A stretch of 64,000 nucleotides of DNA from Phorcus lineatus (taxonomy: Eukaryota > Mollusca > Gastropoda > Trochida > Trochidae). The stretch lies in contig OV121092.1 in assembly GCA_921293015.1 (NCBI GenBank), positions 36,897,764-36,961,763 of the forward strand, in the 5' to 3' direction. The notes below the pieces were generated by a model that made no database searches, was not told the origin of the DNA, and worked only from the letters and a program-made list of their open reading frames with translations. A program made the translations under genes and the position numbers. Below, in pieces: positions 39,272 through 52,076 of the stretch. Position 1 is the first letter of the stretch. Each line of letters begins with the position of its first letter.

Positions 39272-39449
39272 GATAACTTTCTTAAAAATGCATATTTCTA
39301 AACCAAACTTTCATCAAATGTACATCACATTGTGTTCTATCGATTGAGCAATACCAATTTCCTGTCTGATTCTTGGTTTGGGCTCCAAATTCGACCAAAA
39401 TCGCGGGAAAAGACTGAGTCCAATATATGCATATTGTTGTAGCGAGCGC
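39272..39449 (+). repeat. 178-bp deleted monomer, site 2
   Basis: It has the same 30-bp deletion as at 34.5 kb (junction 39393/39394), with a private CTCCAAATTCG change just before the junction. The upstream neighbour is a CCAAGATA monomer instead of the AACAAAAC monomer, so the deleted unit has been moved into a different context. Confidence 0.92.
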
Positions 39450-40073
39450 GATAACTTTCTTAAAAATGCATATTTCTAAACCAAACTTTCATCAAATGTA
39501 CATCACATTGTGTTCTATCGATTGAGCAATACCAATTTCCTGTCTGATTCTTGGTTTGGGCTCCAGATTCGAGCTTAAACAGGTACAGATAGCTGATTTT
39601 GACCAAAATCGCGGGAAAAGACTGAGTCCAAGATATGCATATTGTTGTAGCGAGCGCGATAACTTTCTTAAAAATGCATATTTCTAAACCAAACTTTCAT
39701 CAAATGTACATCACATTGTGTTCTATCGATTGAGCAATACCAATTTCCTGTCTGATTCTTGGTTTGGGCTCCAGATTCGAGCTTAAACAGGTACAGATAG
39801 CTGATTTTGACCAAATTCGCGGAAAAAGACTGAGTCCAATATATGCATATTGTTGTAGCGAGCGTGATAACTTTCTTAAAAATGCATATTTCTAAACCAA
39901 ACTTTCATCAAATGTACATCACATTGTGTTCTATCGATTGAGTAATACCAATTTCCTGTCCGATTCTTGGTTTGGGCTCCAGATTCGAGCTTAAACAGGT
40001 ACAGATAGCTGATTATGACCAAATTCGCGGAAAAAGACTGAGTCCAATATATGCATATTGTTGTAGCGAGCGT
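39450..40073 (+). repeat. Satellite monomers before cassette 7
   Basis: Three monomers match the lead-in of cassette 6: CTGTCTGATT with CCAAGATA, CTGTCTGATT ending GCGTG, and GATTATGACC. Confidence 0.8.
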
Positions 40074-41528
40074 GATAACTTTCTTAAAAATGCATATTTC
40101 TAAACCAAACTTTCATCAAATGTACATCACATTGTGTTCTATCGATTGAGCAATAGCAATTTCTGTCCGGTTCTTGGTTTAGGCTCCAGATTCGAGCTTA
40201 AACAGGTACAGATAGCTGATTTTGACCAAAATCGCGGGAAAAGACTGAGTCAAATATATGCATATTGTTAAAGCGAGCGCGATAACTTTCTTAAAAATGC
40301 ATATTTCTAAACCAAACTTTCATCAAATGTACACCACATTGTGTTCTATCGATTGAGCAATACCAATTTCCTGTCCGATTCTTGGTTTGGGCTCCAGATT
40401 CGAGCTTAAACAGGTACAGATAGCTGATTTTGACCAAAATCGCGGGAAAGGACTGAGTCCAATATATGCATATTGTTGTAGCGAGCGCGATAACTTTCTT
40501 AAAAATGCATATTTCTAAACCAAACTTTCATCAAATGTACATCACATTGTGTTCTATCGATTGAGCAATAGCAATTTCCTGTCCGGTTCTTGGTTTGGGC
40601 TCCAGATTCGAGCTTAAACAGGTACAGATAGCTGATTTTGACCAAATTCGCGGAAAAAGACTGAAACAAATATATGCATATTGTTGTAGCGAGCGCGATA
40701 ACTTTCTTAAAAATGCATATTTCTAAACCAAACTTTCATCAAATGTACACCACATTGTGTTCTATCGATTGAGCAATAGCAATTTCCTGTCCGGTTCTTG
40801 GTTTGGGCTCCAGATTCGAGCTTAAACAGGTACAGATAGCTGATTTTGACCAAATTCGCGGAAAAAGACTGAGTCCAATATATGCATATTGTTGTAGCGA
40901 GCGTGATAACTTTCTTAAAAATGCATATTTCTAAACCAAACTTTCATCAAATGTACACCAAATTGTGTTCTATCGATTGAGCAATACCAATTTCCTGTCC
41001 GATTCTTGGTTTGGGCTCCAGATTCGAGCTTAAACAGGTACAGATAGCTGATTTTGACCAAAATCGCGGGAAAAGACTGAGTCCAAGATATGCATATTGT
41101 TGTAGCGAGCGCGATAACTTTCTTAAAAATGCATATTTCTAAACCAAACTTTCATCAAATGTACATCACATTGTGTTCTATCGATTGAGCAATACCAATT
41201 TCCTGTCCGGTTCTTGGTTTGGGCTCCAGATTCGAGCTTAAACAGGTACAGATAGCTGATTTTGACCAAATTCGCGGAAAAAGACTGAGTTTAATATATG
41301 CATATTGTTGTAGCGAGCGCGATAACTTTCTTAAAAATGCATATTTCTAAACAAAACTTTCATCAAATGTACACCACATTGTGTTCTATCGATTGAGTAA
41401 TAGCAATTTCCTGTCCGATTCCTGGTTTGGGCTCCAGATTCGAGCTTAAACAGGTACAGATAGCTGATTTTGACCAAATTCGCGGAAAAAGACTGAGTCC
41501 AATATATGCATATTGTTGCAGCGAGCGC
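40074..41528 (+). repeat. Recurring cassette head, copy 7 (short form)
   Basis: This is the last full head in the window: deletion near 40163, GTTAAAG near 40267, a single AAAGGACTG monomer, CTGAAAC near 40663, GTTGCAG at 41518. Head-to-GTTGCAG is 1444 bp. The GGTTTAGG head monomer and GTTAAAG do not occur to the right of this copy. Confidence 0.85.
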
Positions 41529-44500
41529 GATAACTTTCTTAAAAATGCATATTTCTAAACCAAACTTTCATCAAATGTACACCACATTGTGTTCTATCGA
41601 TTGAGCAATACCAATTTCCTGTCCGATTCTTGGTTTGGGCTCCAGATTCGAGCTTAAACAGGTACAGATAGCTGATTTTGACCAAAATCGCGGGAAAAGA
41701 CTGAGTCCAAGATATGCATATTGTTGTAGCGAGCGCGATAACTTTCTTAAAAATGCATATTTCTAAACCAAACTTTCATCAAATGTACATCACATTGTGT
41801 TCTATCGATTGAGCAATACCAATTTCCTGTCTGATTCTTGGTTTAGACTCCAGTTTCGAGCTTAAACATGTACAGATAGCTGATTTTGACCAAATTCGAG
41901 GAAAAAGACTGAGTCCAATATATGCATATTGTTGTAGCGAGCGTGATAACTTTCTTAAAAATGCATATTTCTAAACCAAACTTTCATCAAATGTACATCA
42001 CATTGTGTTCTATCGATTGAGTAATACCAATTTCCTGTCCGATTCTTGGTTTGGGCTCCAGATTCGAGCTTAAACAGGTACAGATAGCTGATTATGACCA
42101 AATTCGCGGAAAAAGACTGAGTCCAATATATGCATATTGATGTAGCGAGCGCGATAACTTTCTTAAAAATGCATATTTCTAAACCAAACTTTCATCAAAT
42201 GTACACCACATTGTGTTCTATCGATTGAGCAATACCAATTTCCTGTCCGATTCTTGGTTTGGGCTCCAGATTCGAGCTTAAACAGGTACAGATAGCTGAT
42301 TTTGATCAAAATCGCGGGAAAAGACTGAGTCCAATATATGCATATTGTTGTAGCGAGCGTGATAACTTTCTTAAAAATGCATATTTCTAAACCAAACTTT
42401 CATCAAATGTACATCACATTGTGTTCTATCGATTGAGCAATACCAATTTCCTGTCCGATTCTTGGTTTGGGCTCCAGATTCGAGCTTAAACAGGTACAGA
42501 TAGCTGATTTTGACCAAAATCGCGGGAAAAGACTGAGTCCAATATATGCATATTGTTGTAGCGAGCGCGATAACTTTCTTAAAAATGCATATTTCTAAAC
42601 CAAACTTTCATCAAATGTACATCACATTGTGTTCTATCGATTGAGCAATACCAATTTCCTGTCTGATTCTTGGTTTGGGCTCCAGATTCGAGCTTAAACA
42701 GGTACAGATAGCTGATTTTGACCAAATTCGCGGAAAAAGACTGAGTCCAATATATGCATATTGTTGTAGCGAGCGTGATAACTTTCTTAAAAATGCATAT
42801 TTCTAAACCAAACTTTCATCAAATGTACATCACATTGTGTTCTATCGATTGAGCAATACCAATTTCCTGTCCGATTCTTGGTTTGGGCTCCAGATTCGAG
42901 CTTAAACAGGTACAGATAGCTGATTTTGACCAAATTCGCGGAAAAAGACTGAGTCCAATATATGCATATTGTTGTAGCGAGCGCGATAACTTTCTTAAAA
43001 ATGCATATTTCTAAACCAAACTTTCATCAAATGTACACCACATTGTGTTCTATCGATTGAGCAATACCAATTTCCTGTCCGATTCTTGGTTTGGGCTCCA
43101 GATTCGAGCTTAAACAGGTACAGATAGCTGATTTTGACCAAAATCGCGGGAAAAGACTGAGTCCAAGATATGCATATTGTTGTAGCGAGCGCGATAACTT
43201 TCTTAAAAATGCATATTTCTAAACCAAACTTTCATCAAATGTACATCACATTGTGTTCTATCGATTGAGCAATAGCAATTTCCTGTCCGATTCCTGGTTT
43301 GGGCTCCAGATTCGAGCTTAAACAGGTACAGATAGCTGATTTTGACCAAATTCGCGGAAAAAGACTGAGTCCAATATATGCATATTGTTGTAGCGAGCGC
43401 GATAACTTTCTTAAAAATGCATATTTCTAAACCAAACTTTCATCAAATGTACACCACATTGTGTTCTATCGATTGAGTAATAGCAATTTCCTGTCCGATT
43501 CCTGGTTTGGGCTCCAGATTCGAGCTTAAACAGGTACAGATAGCTGATTTTGACCAAAATGGCGGGAAAAGACTGAGTCCAAGATATGCATATTGTTGTA
43601 GCGAGCGCGATAACTTTCTTAAAAATGCATATTTCTAAACCAAACTTTCATCAAATGTACATCACATTGTGTTCTATCGATTGAGCAATACCAATTTCCT
43701 GTCCGATTCCTGGTTTGGGCTTCAGATTCGAGCTTAAATAGGTACAGATAGCTGATTTTGACCAAATTCGCGGAAAAAGACTGAGTCCAATATATGCATA
43801 TTGTTGTAGCGAGCGCGATAACTTTCTTAAAAATGCATATTTCTAAACCAAACTTTCATCAAATGTACACCACATTGTGTTCTATCGATTGAGTAATAGC
43901 AATTTCCTGTCCGATTCCTGGTTTGGGCTCCAGATTCGAGCTTAAACAGGTACAGATAGCTGATTTTGACCAAAATCGCGGGAAAAGACTGAGTCCAAGA
44001 TATGCATATTGTTGTAGCGAGCGCGATAACTTTCTTAAAAATGCATATTTCTAAACCAAACTTTCATCAAATGTACATCACATTGTGTTCTATCGATTGA
44101 GCAATACCAATTTCCTGTCTGATTCTTGGTTTGGGCTCCAGATTCGAGCTTAAACAGGTACAGATAGCTGATTTTGACCAAATTCGCGGAAAAAGACTGA
44201 GTCCAATATATGCATATTGTTGTAGCGAGCGTGATAACTTTCTTAAAAATGCATATTTCTAAACCAAACTTTCATCAAATGTACATCACATTGTGTTCTA
44301 TCGATTGAGCAATACCAATTTCCTGTCCGATTCTTGGTTTGGGCTCCAGATTCGAGCTTAAACAGGTACAGATAGCTGATTTTGACCAAAATCGCAGGAA
44401 AAGACTGAGTCCAATATATGCATATTGTTGTAGCGAGCGCGATAACTTTCTTAAAAATGCATATTTCTAAACCAAACTTTCATCAAATGTACATCACATT

Positions 44501-45064
44501 GTGTTCTATCGATTGAGCAATACCAATTTCCTGTCTGATTCTTGGTTTGGGCTCCAGATTCGAGCTTAAACAGGTACAGATAGCTGATTTTGACCAAATT
44601 CGCGGAAAAAGACTGAGTCCAATATATGCATATTGTTGTAGCGAGCGTGATAACTTTCTTAAAAATGCATATTTCTAAACAAAACTTTCATCAAATGTAC
44701 ATCACATTGTGTTCTATCGATTGAGTAATAACAATTTCCTGTCCGATTCCTGGTTTGGGTTCCAGATTCGAGCTTAAACAGGTACAGATAGCTGATTTTG
44801 ACCAAATTCGCGGAAAAAGACTGAGTCCAATATATGCATATTGTTGTAGCGAGCGTGATAACTTTCTTAAAAATGCATATTTCTAAACCAAACTTTCATC
44901 AAATGTACATCACATTGTGTTCTATCGATTGAGCAATAGCAATTTCCTGTCCGATTCTTGGTTTGGGCTCCAGATTCGAGCTTAAACAGGTACAGATAGC
45001 TGATTTTGAACAAAATCGCGGGAAAAGACTGAGTCCAATATATGCATATTGTTGTAGCGAGCGC
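41529..45064 (+). repeat. Satellite monomers between cassette 7 and the 6-mer HOR
   Basis: Seventeen monomers start with the cassette tail (TGTACAG at 41869, GATTATGACC/GATGTAG, GATC palindrome at 42298-42313) and then repeat the order seen at 23.7-27 kb. Private changes cluster here: GTTTAGACTCC near 41845, ATTCGAGG near 41896, AAATGGCGGG near 43561, GGCTTCAG with CTTAAATAGG near 43721-43741, and the dyad centre GAAC at 45002-45017. TAATAAC with GGGTTCC marks the monomer at 44649, a combination also seen at 49789 and 54365. Confidence 0.82.
45002..45017. other. 16-bp dyad with GAAC centre, unique
   Basis: The centre is GAAC, the only copy that I found, in the last monomer before the 1218-bp HOR block. 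Confidence 0.85.
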
Positions 45065-46282
45065 GATAACTTTCTTAAAAATGCATATTTCTAAACCAAA
45101 CTTTCATCAAATGTACATCACATTGTGTTCTATCGATTGAGCAATACCAATTTCCTGTCTGATTCTTGGTTTGGGCTCCAGATTCGAGCTTAAACAGGTA
45201 CAGATAGCTGATTTTGACCAAAATCGCGGGAAAAGACTGAGTCCAAGATATGCATATTGTTGTAGCGAGCGCGATAACTTTCTTAAAAATGCATATTTCT
45301 AAACCAAACTTTCATCAAATGTACATCACATTGTGTTCTATCGATTGAGCAATACCAATTTCCTGTCTGATTCTTGGTTTGGGCTCCAGATTCGAGCTTA
45401 AACAGGTACAGATAGCTGATTTTGACCAAATTCGCGGAAAAAGACTGAGTCCAATATATGCATATTGTTGTAGCGAGCGTGATAACTTTCTTAAAAATGC
45501 ATATTTCTAAACCAAACTTTCATCAAATGTACATCACATTGTGTTCTATCGATTGAGTAATACCAATTTCCTGTCCGATTCTTGGTTTGGGCTCCAGATT
45601 CGAGCTTAAACAGGTACAGATAGCTGATTATGACCAAATTCGCGGAAAAAGACTGAGTCCAATATATGCATATTGTTGTAGCGAGCGCGATAACTTTCTT
45701 AAAAATGCATATTTCTAAACCAAACTTTCATCAAATGTACACCACATTGTGTTCTATCGATTGAGCAATACCAATTTCCTGTCCGATTCTTGGTTTGGGC
45801 TCCAGATTCGAGCTTAAACAGGTACAGATAGCTGATTTTAATCAAAATCGCGGGAAAAGACTGAGTCCAATATATGCATATTGTTGTAGCGAGCGTGATA
45901 ACTTTCTTAAAAATGCATATTTCTAAACAAAACTTTCATCAAATGTACATCACATTGTGTTCTATCGATTGAGTAATAACAATTTCCTGTCCGATTCTTG
46001 GTTTGGGCTCCAGATTCGAGCTTAAACAGGTACAGATAGCTGATTTTGACCAAAATCGCGGGAAAAGACTGAGTCCAATATATGCATATTGTTGTAGCGA
46101 GCGCGATAACTTTCTTAAAAATGCATATTTCTAAACCAAACTTTCATCAAATGTACATCACATTGTGTTCTATCGATTGAGCAATACCAATTTCCTGTCT
46201 GATTCTTGGTTTGGGCTCCAGATTCGACCAAAATCGCGGGAAAAGACTGAGTCCAATATATGCATATTGTTGTAGCGAGCGC
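45065..46282 (+). repeat. Six-monomer HOR with deletion (1218 bp), copy 1
   Basis: Six monomers: CCAAGATA (45065), CTGTCTGATT (45273), GATTATGACC (45481), AATC dyad (45689), AACAAAAC/TAATAAC (45897) and the 178-bp deleted unit (46105). The length is 6 x 208 - 30. Markers recur at 1218-bp spacing: CCAAGATA at 45247, 46465 and 47683; GATTATGACC at 45630, 46848 and 48066; the AATC dyad at 45834, 47052 and 48270; deletion junctions at 46226 and 47444. Confidence 0.95.
46105..46282 (+). repeat. 178-bp deleted monomer, site 3
   Basis: The same 30-bp deletion, junction 46226/46227, as the sixth member of the 1218-bp HOR. Confidence 0.93.
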
Positions 46283-47500
46283 GATAACTTTCTTAAAAAT
46301 GCATATTTCTAAACCAAACTTTCATCAAATGTACATCACATTGTGTTCTATCGATTGAGCAATACCAATTTCCTGTCTGATTCTTGGTTTGGGCTCCAGA
46401 TTCGAGCTTAAACAGGTACAGATAGCTGATTTTGACCAAAATCGCGGGAAAAGACTGAGTCCAAGATATGCATATTGTTGTAGCGAGCGCGATAACTTTC
46501 TTAAAAATGCATATTTCTAAACCAAACTTTCATCAAATGTACATCACATTGTGTTCTATCGATTGAGCAATACCAATTTCCTGTCTGATTCTTGGTTTGG
46601 GCTCCAGATTCGAGCTTAAACAGGTACAGATAGCTGATTTTGACCAAATTCGCGGAAAAAGACTGAGTCCAATATATGCATATTGTTGTAGCGAGCGTGA
46701 TAACTTTCTTAAAAATGCATATTTCTAAACCAAACTTTCATCAAATGTACATCACATTGTGTTCTATCGATTGAGTAATACCAATTTCCTGTCCGATTCT
46801 TGGTTTGGGCTCCAGATTCGAGCTTAAACAGGTACAGATAGCTGATTATGACCAAATTCGCGGAAAAAGACTGAGTCCAATATATGCATATTGTTGTAGC
46901 GAGCGCGATAACTTTCTTAAAAATGCATATTTCTAAACCAAACTTTCATCAAATGTACACCACATTGTGTTCTATCGATTGAGCAATACCAATTTCCTGT
47001 CCGATTCTTGGTTTGGGCTCCAGATTCGAGCTTAAACAGGTACAGATAGCTGATTTTAATCAAAATCGCGGGAAAAGACTGAGTCCAATATATGCATATT
47101 GTTGTAGCGAGCGTGATAACTTTCTTAAAAATGCATATTTCTAAACAAAACTTTCATCAAATGTACATCACATTGTGTTCTATCGATTGAGTAATAACAA
47201 TTTCCTGTCCGATTCTTGGTTTGGGCTCCAGATTCGAGCTTAAACAGGTACAGATAGCTGATTTTGACCAAAATCGCGGGAAAAGACTGAGTCCAATATA
47301 TGCATATTGTTGTAGCGAGCGCGATAACTTTCTTAAAAATGCATATTTCTAAACCAAACTTTCATCAAATGTACATCACATTGTGTTCTATCGATTGAGC
47401 AATACCAATTTCCTGTCTGATTCTTGGTTTGGGCTCCAGATTCGACCAAAATCGCGGGAAAAGACTGAGTCCAATATATGCATATTGTTGTAGCGAGCGC
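46283..47500 (+). repeat. Six-monomer HOR with deletion (1218 bp), copy 2
   Basis: This is the second copy, with the same six members in the same order. I see no difference from copy 1, which suggests a very recent duplication or homogenisation. Confidence 0.95.
47323..47500 (+). repeat. 178-bp deleted monomer, site 4
   Basis: The same 30-bp deletion, junction 47444/47445, exactly 1218 bp after site 3. Confidence 0.93.
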
Positions 47501-48332
47501 GATAACTTTCTTAAAAATGCATATTTCTAAACCAAACTTTCATCAAATGTACATCACATTGTGTTCTATCGATTGAGCAATACCAATTTCCTGTCTGATT
47601 CTTGGTTTGGGCTCCAGATTCGAGCTTAAACAGGTACAGATAGCTGATTTTGACCAAAATCGCGGGAAAAGACTGAGTCCAAGATATGCATATTGTTGTA
47701 GCGAGCGCGATAACTTTCTTAAAAATGCATATTTCTAAACCAAACTTTCATCAAATGTACATCACATTGTGTTCTATCGATTGAGCAATACCAATTTCCT
47801 GTCTGATTCTTGGTTTGGGCTCCAGATTCGAGCTTAAACAGGTACAGATAGCTGATTTTGACCAAATTCGCGGAAAAAGACTGAGTCCAATATATGCATA
47901 TTGTTGTAGCGAGCGTGATAACTTTCTTAAAAATGCATATTTCTAAACCAAACTTTCATCAAATGTACATCACATTGTGTTCTATCGATTGAGTAATACC
48001 AATTTCCTGTCCGATTCTTGGTTTGGGCTCCAGATTCGAGCTTAAACAGGTACAGATAGCTGATTATGACCAAATTCGCGGAAAAAGACTGAGTCCAATA
48101 TATGCATATTGTTGTAGCGAGCGCGATAACTTTCTTAAAAATGCATATTTCTAAACCAAACTTTCATCAAATGTACACCACATTGTGTTCTATCGATTGA
48201 GCAATACCAATTTCCTGTCCGATTCTTGGTTTGGGCTCCAGATTCGAGCTTAAACAGGTACAGATAGCTGATTTTAATCAAAATCGCGGGAAAAGACTGA
48301 GTCCAATATATGCATATTGTTGTAGCGAGCGT
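47501..48332 (+). repeat. Six-monomer HOR, partial copy 3 (four monomers)
   Basis: Members one to four are present (47501, 47709, 47917, 48125). The next monomer (48333) is a CCGGTT type instead of AACAAAAC, so the HOR stops here. Confidence 0.92.
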
Positions 48333-48748
48333 GATAACTTTCTTAAAAATGCATATTTCTAAACCAAACTTTCATCAAATGTACATCACATTGTGTTCTA
48401 TCGATTGAGCAATACCAATTTCCTGTCCGGTTCTTGGTTTGGGCTCCAGATTCGAGCTTAAACAGGTACAGATAGCTGATTTTGACCAAATTCGCGGAAA
48501 AAGACTGAGTCCAATATATGCATATTGTTGTAGCGAGCGCGATAACTTTCTTAAAAATGCATATTTCTAAACCAAACTTTCATCAAATGTACATCACATT
48601 GTGTTCTATCGATTGAGCAATACCAATTTCCTGTCCGATTCTTGGTTTGGGCTCCAGATTCGAGCTTAAACAGGTACAGATAGCTGATTTTGACCAAATT
48701 CGCGGAAAAAGACTGAGTCCAATATATGCATATTGTTGTAGCGAGCGT
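48333..48748 (+). repeat. Two satellite monomers
   Basis: A CCGGTT monomer and a CCGATT monomer ending GCGTG. They follow an AATC dyad monomer as at 28489, so this stretch repeats the order at 28.4-29.3 kb. Confidence 0.8.
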
Positions 48749-49164
48749 GATAACTTTCTTAAAAATGCATATTTCTAAACCAAACTTTCATCAAATGTAC
48801 ATCACATTGTGTTCTATCGATTGAGCAATACCAATTTCCTGTCCGGTTCTTGGTTTGGGCTCAAGATTCGAGCTTAAACAGGTACAGATAGCTGATTTTG
48901 ACCAAATTCGCGGAAAAAGACTGAGTCCAATATATGCATATTGTTGTAGCGAGCGCGATAACTTTCTTAAAAATGCATATTTCTAAACCAAACTTTCATC
49001 AAATGTACATCACATTGTGTTCTATCGATTGAGCAATACCAATTTCCTGTCCGATTCTTGGTTTGGGCTCCAGATTCGAGCTTAAACAGGTACAGATAGC
49101 TGATTTTGACCAAAATCGCAGGAAAAGACTGAGTCCAATATATGCATATTGTTGTAGCGAGCGT
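48749..49164 (+). repeat. Dimer HOR (416 bp), copy 1
   Basis: A CTCAAGATTCGAGC monomer plus a CGCAGGAAAAG monomer. The same pair follows directly. CTCAAG lies at 48861/49277 and CGCAGG at 49120/49536, both 416 bp apart. Copy 1 ends GCGTG, copy 2 GCGCG. Confidence 0.92.
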
Positions 49165-49580
49165 GATAACTTTCTTAAAAATGCATATTTCTAAACCAAA
49201 CTTTCATCAAATGTACATCACATTGTGTTCTATCGATTGAGCAATACCAATTTCCTGTCCGGTTCTTGGTTTGGGCTCAAGATTCGAGCTTAAACAGGTA
49301 CAGATAGCTGATTTTGACCAAATTCGCGGAAAAAGACTGAGTCCAATATATGCATATTGTTGTAGCGAGCGCGATAACTTTCTTAAAAATGCATATTTCT
49401 AAACCAAACTTTCATCAAATGTACATCACATTGTGTTCTATCGATTGAGCAATACCAATTTCCTGTCCGATTCTTGGTTTGGGCTCCAGATTCGAGCTTA
49501 AACAGGTACAGATAGCTGATTTTGACCAAAATCGCAGGAAAAGACTGAGTCCAATATATGCATATTGTTGTAGCGAGCGC
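49165..49580 (+). repeat. Dimer HOR (416 bp), copy 2
   Basis: This is the second copy of the preceding pair; the only difference I see is the last base of the second monomer (C instead of T). Confidence 0.92.
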
Positions 49581-52076
49581 GATAACTTTCTTAAAAATGC
49601 ATATTTCTAAACCAAACTTTCATCAAATGTACATCACATTGTGTTCTATCGATTGAGCAATACCAATTTCCTGTCTGATTCTTGGTTTGGGCTCCAGATT
49701 CGAGCTTAAACAGGTACAGATAGCTGATTTTGACCAAATTCGCGGAAAAAGACTGAGTCCAATATATGCATATTGTTGTAGCGAGCGTGATAACTTTCTT
49801 AAAAATGCATATTTCTAAACAAAACTTTCATCAAATGTACATCACATTGTGTTCTATCGATTGAGTAATAACAATTTCCTGTCCGATTCCTGGTTTGGGT
49901 TCCAGATTCGAGCTTAAACAGGTACAGATAGCTGATTTTGACCAAATTCGCGGAAAAAGACTGAGTCCAATATATGCATATTGTTGTAGCGAGCGTGATA
50001 ACTTTCTTAAAAATGCATATTTCTAAACCAAACTTTCATCAAATGTACATCACATTGTGTTCTATCGATTGAGCAATACCAATTTCCTGTCCGATTCTTG
50101 GTTTGGGCTCCAGATTCGAGCTTAAACAGGTACAGATAGCTGATTTTGACCAAAATCGCGGGAAAAGACTGAGTCCAATATATGCATATTGTTGTAGCGA
50201 GCGCGATAACTTTCTTAAAAATGCATATTTCTAAACCAAACTTTCATCAAATGTACACCACATTGTGTTCTATCGATTGAGCAATACCAATTTCCTGTCT
50301 GATTCTTGGTTTGGGCTCCAGATTCGAGCTTAAACAGGTACAGATAGCTGATTTTGACCAAATTCGCGGAAAAAGACTGAGTCCAAGATATGCATATTGT
50401 TGTAGCGAGCGCGATAACTTTCTTAAAAATGCATATTTCTAAACCAAACTTTCATCAAATGTACATCACATTGTGTTCTATCGATTGAGCAATACCAATT
50501 TCCTGTCCGGTTCTTGGTTTGGGCTCCAGATTCGAGCTTAAACAGGTACAGATAGCTGATTTTGACCAAATTCGCGGAAAAAGACTGAGTCCAATATATG
50601 CATATTGTTGTAGCGAGCGCGATAACTTTCTTAAAAATGCATATTTCTAAACAAAACTTTCATCAAATGTACACCACATTGTGTTCTATCGATTGAGTAA
50701 TAGCAATTTCCTGTCCGATTCCTGGTTTGGGCTCCAGATTCGAGCTTAAACAGGTACAGATAGCTGATTTTGACCAAATTCGCGGAAAAAGACTGAGTCC
50801 AATATATGCATATTGTTGTAGCGAGCGCGATAACTTTCTTAAAAATGCATATTTCTAAACCAAACTTTCATCAAATGTACACCACATTGTGTTCTATCGA
50901 TTGAGCAATACCAATTTCCTGTCCGATTCTTGGTTTGGGCTCCAGATTCGAGCTTAAACAGGTACAGATAGCTGATTTTGACCAAAATCGCGGGAAAAGA
51001 CTGAGTCCAAGATATGCATATTGTTGTAGCGAGCGCGATAACTTTCTTAAAAATGCATATTTCTAAACCAAACTTTCATCAAATGTACATCACATTGTGT
51101 TCTATCGATTGAGCAATACCAATTTCCTGTCTGATTCTTGGTTTGGGCTCCAGTTTCGAGCTTAAACAGGTACAGATAGCTGATTTTGACCAAATTCGCG
51201 GAAAAAGACTGAGTCCAATATATGCATATTGTTGTAGCGAGCGTGATAACTTTCTTAAAAATGCATATTTCTAAACCAAACTTTCATCAAATGTACATCA
51301 CATTGTGTTCTATCGATTGAGTAATACCAATTTCCTGTCCGATTCTTGGTTTGGGCTCCAGATTCGAGCTTAAACAGGTACAGATAGCTGATTATGACCA
51401 AATTCGCGGAAAAAGACTGAGTCCAATATATGCATATTGTTGTAGCGAGCGCGATAACTTTCTTAAAAATGCATATTTCTAAACCAAACTTTCATCAAAT
51501 GTACACCACATTGTGTTCTATCGATTGAGCAATACCAATTTCCTGTCCGATTCTTGGTTTGGGCTCCAGATTCGAGCTTAAACAGGTACAGATAGCTGAT
51601 TTTGATCAAAATCGCGGGAAAAGACTGAGTCCAATATATGCATATTGTTGTAGCGAGCGTGATAACTTTCTTAAAAATGCATATTTCTAAACCAAACTTT
51701 CATCAAATGTACATCACATTGTGTTCTATCGATTGAGCAATACCAATTTCCTGTCCGATTCTTGGTTTGGGCTCCAGATTCGAGCTTAAACAGGTACAGA
51801 TAGCTGATTTTGACCAAAATCGCGGGAAAAGACTGAGTCCAAGATATGCATATTGTTGTAGCGAGCGCGATAACTTTCTTAAAAATGCATATTTCTAAAC
51901 CAAACTTTCATCAAATGTACATCACATTGTGTTCTATCGATTGAGCAATACCAATTTCCTGTCCGGTTCTTGGTTTGGGCTCCAGATTCGAGCTTAAACA
52001 GGTACAGATAGCTGATTTTGACCAAATTCGCGGAAATAGACTGAGTCCAATATATGCATATTGTTGTAGCGAGCGC
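49581..52076 (+). repeat. Satellite monomers with cassette-tail order
   Basis: Twelve monomers. The first four (49581-50412) are CTGTCTGATT, AACAAAAC/TAATAAC/GGGTTCC, CCGATT and ACACCAC/CTGTCTGATT types, an order that recurs at 54157-54988. Then the cassette tail follows: CCGGTT, AACAAAAC (ending GTTGTAG where the usual is GTTGCAG), CCAAGATA, CCAGTTTCG, GATTATGACC and the GATC palindrome (51598-51613). A private GGAAATAGACTG occurs near 52036. Confidence 0.82.
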
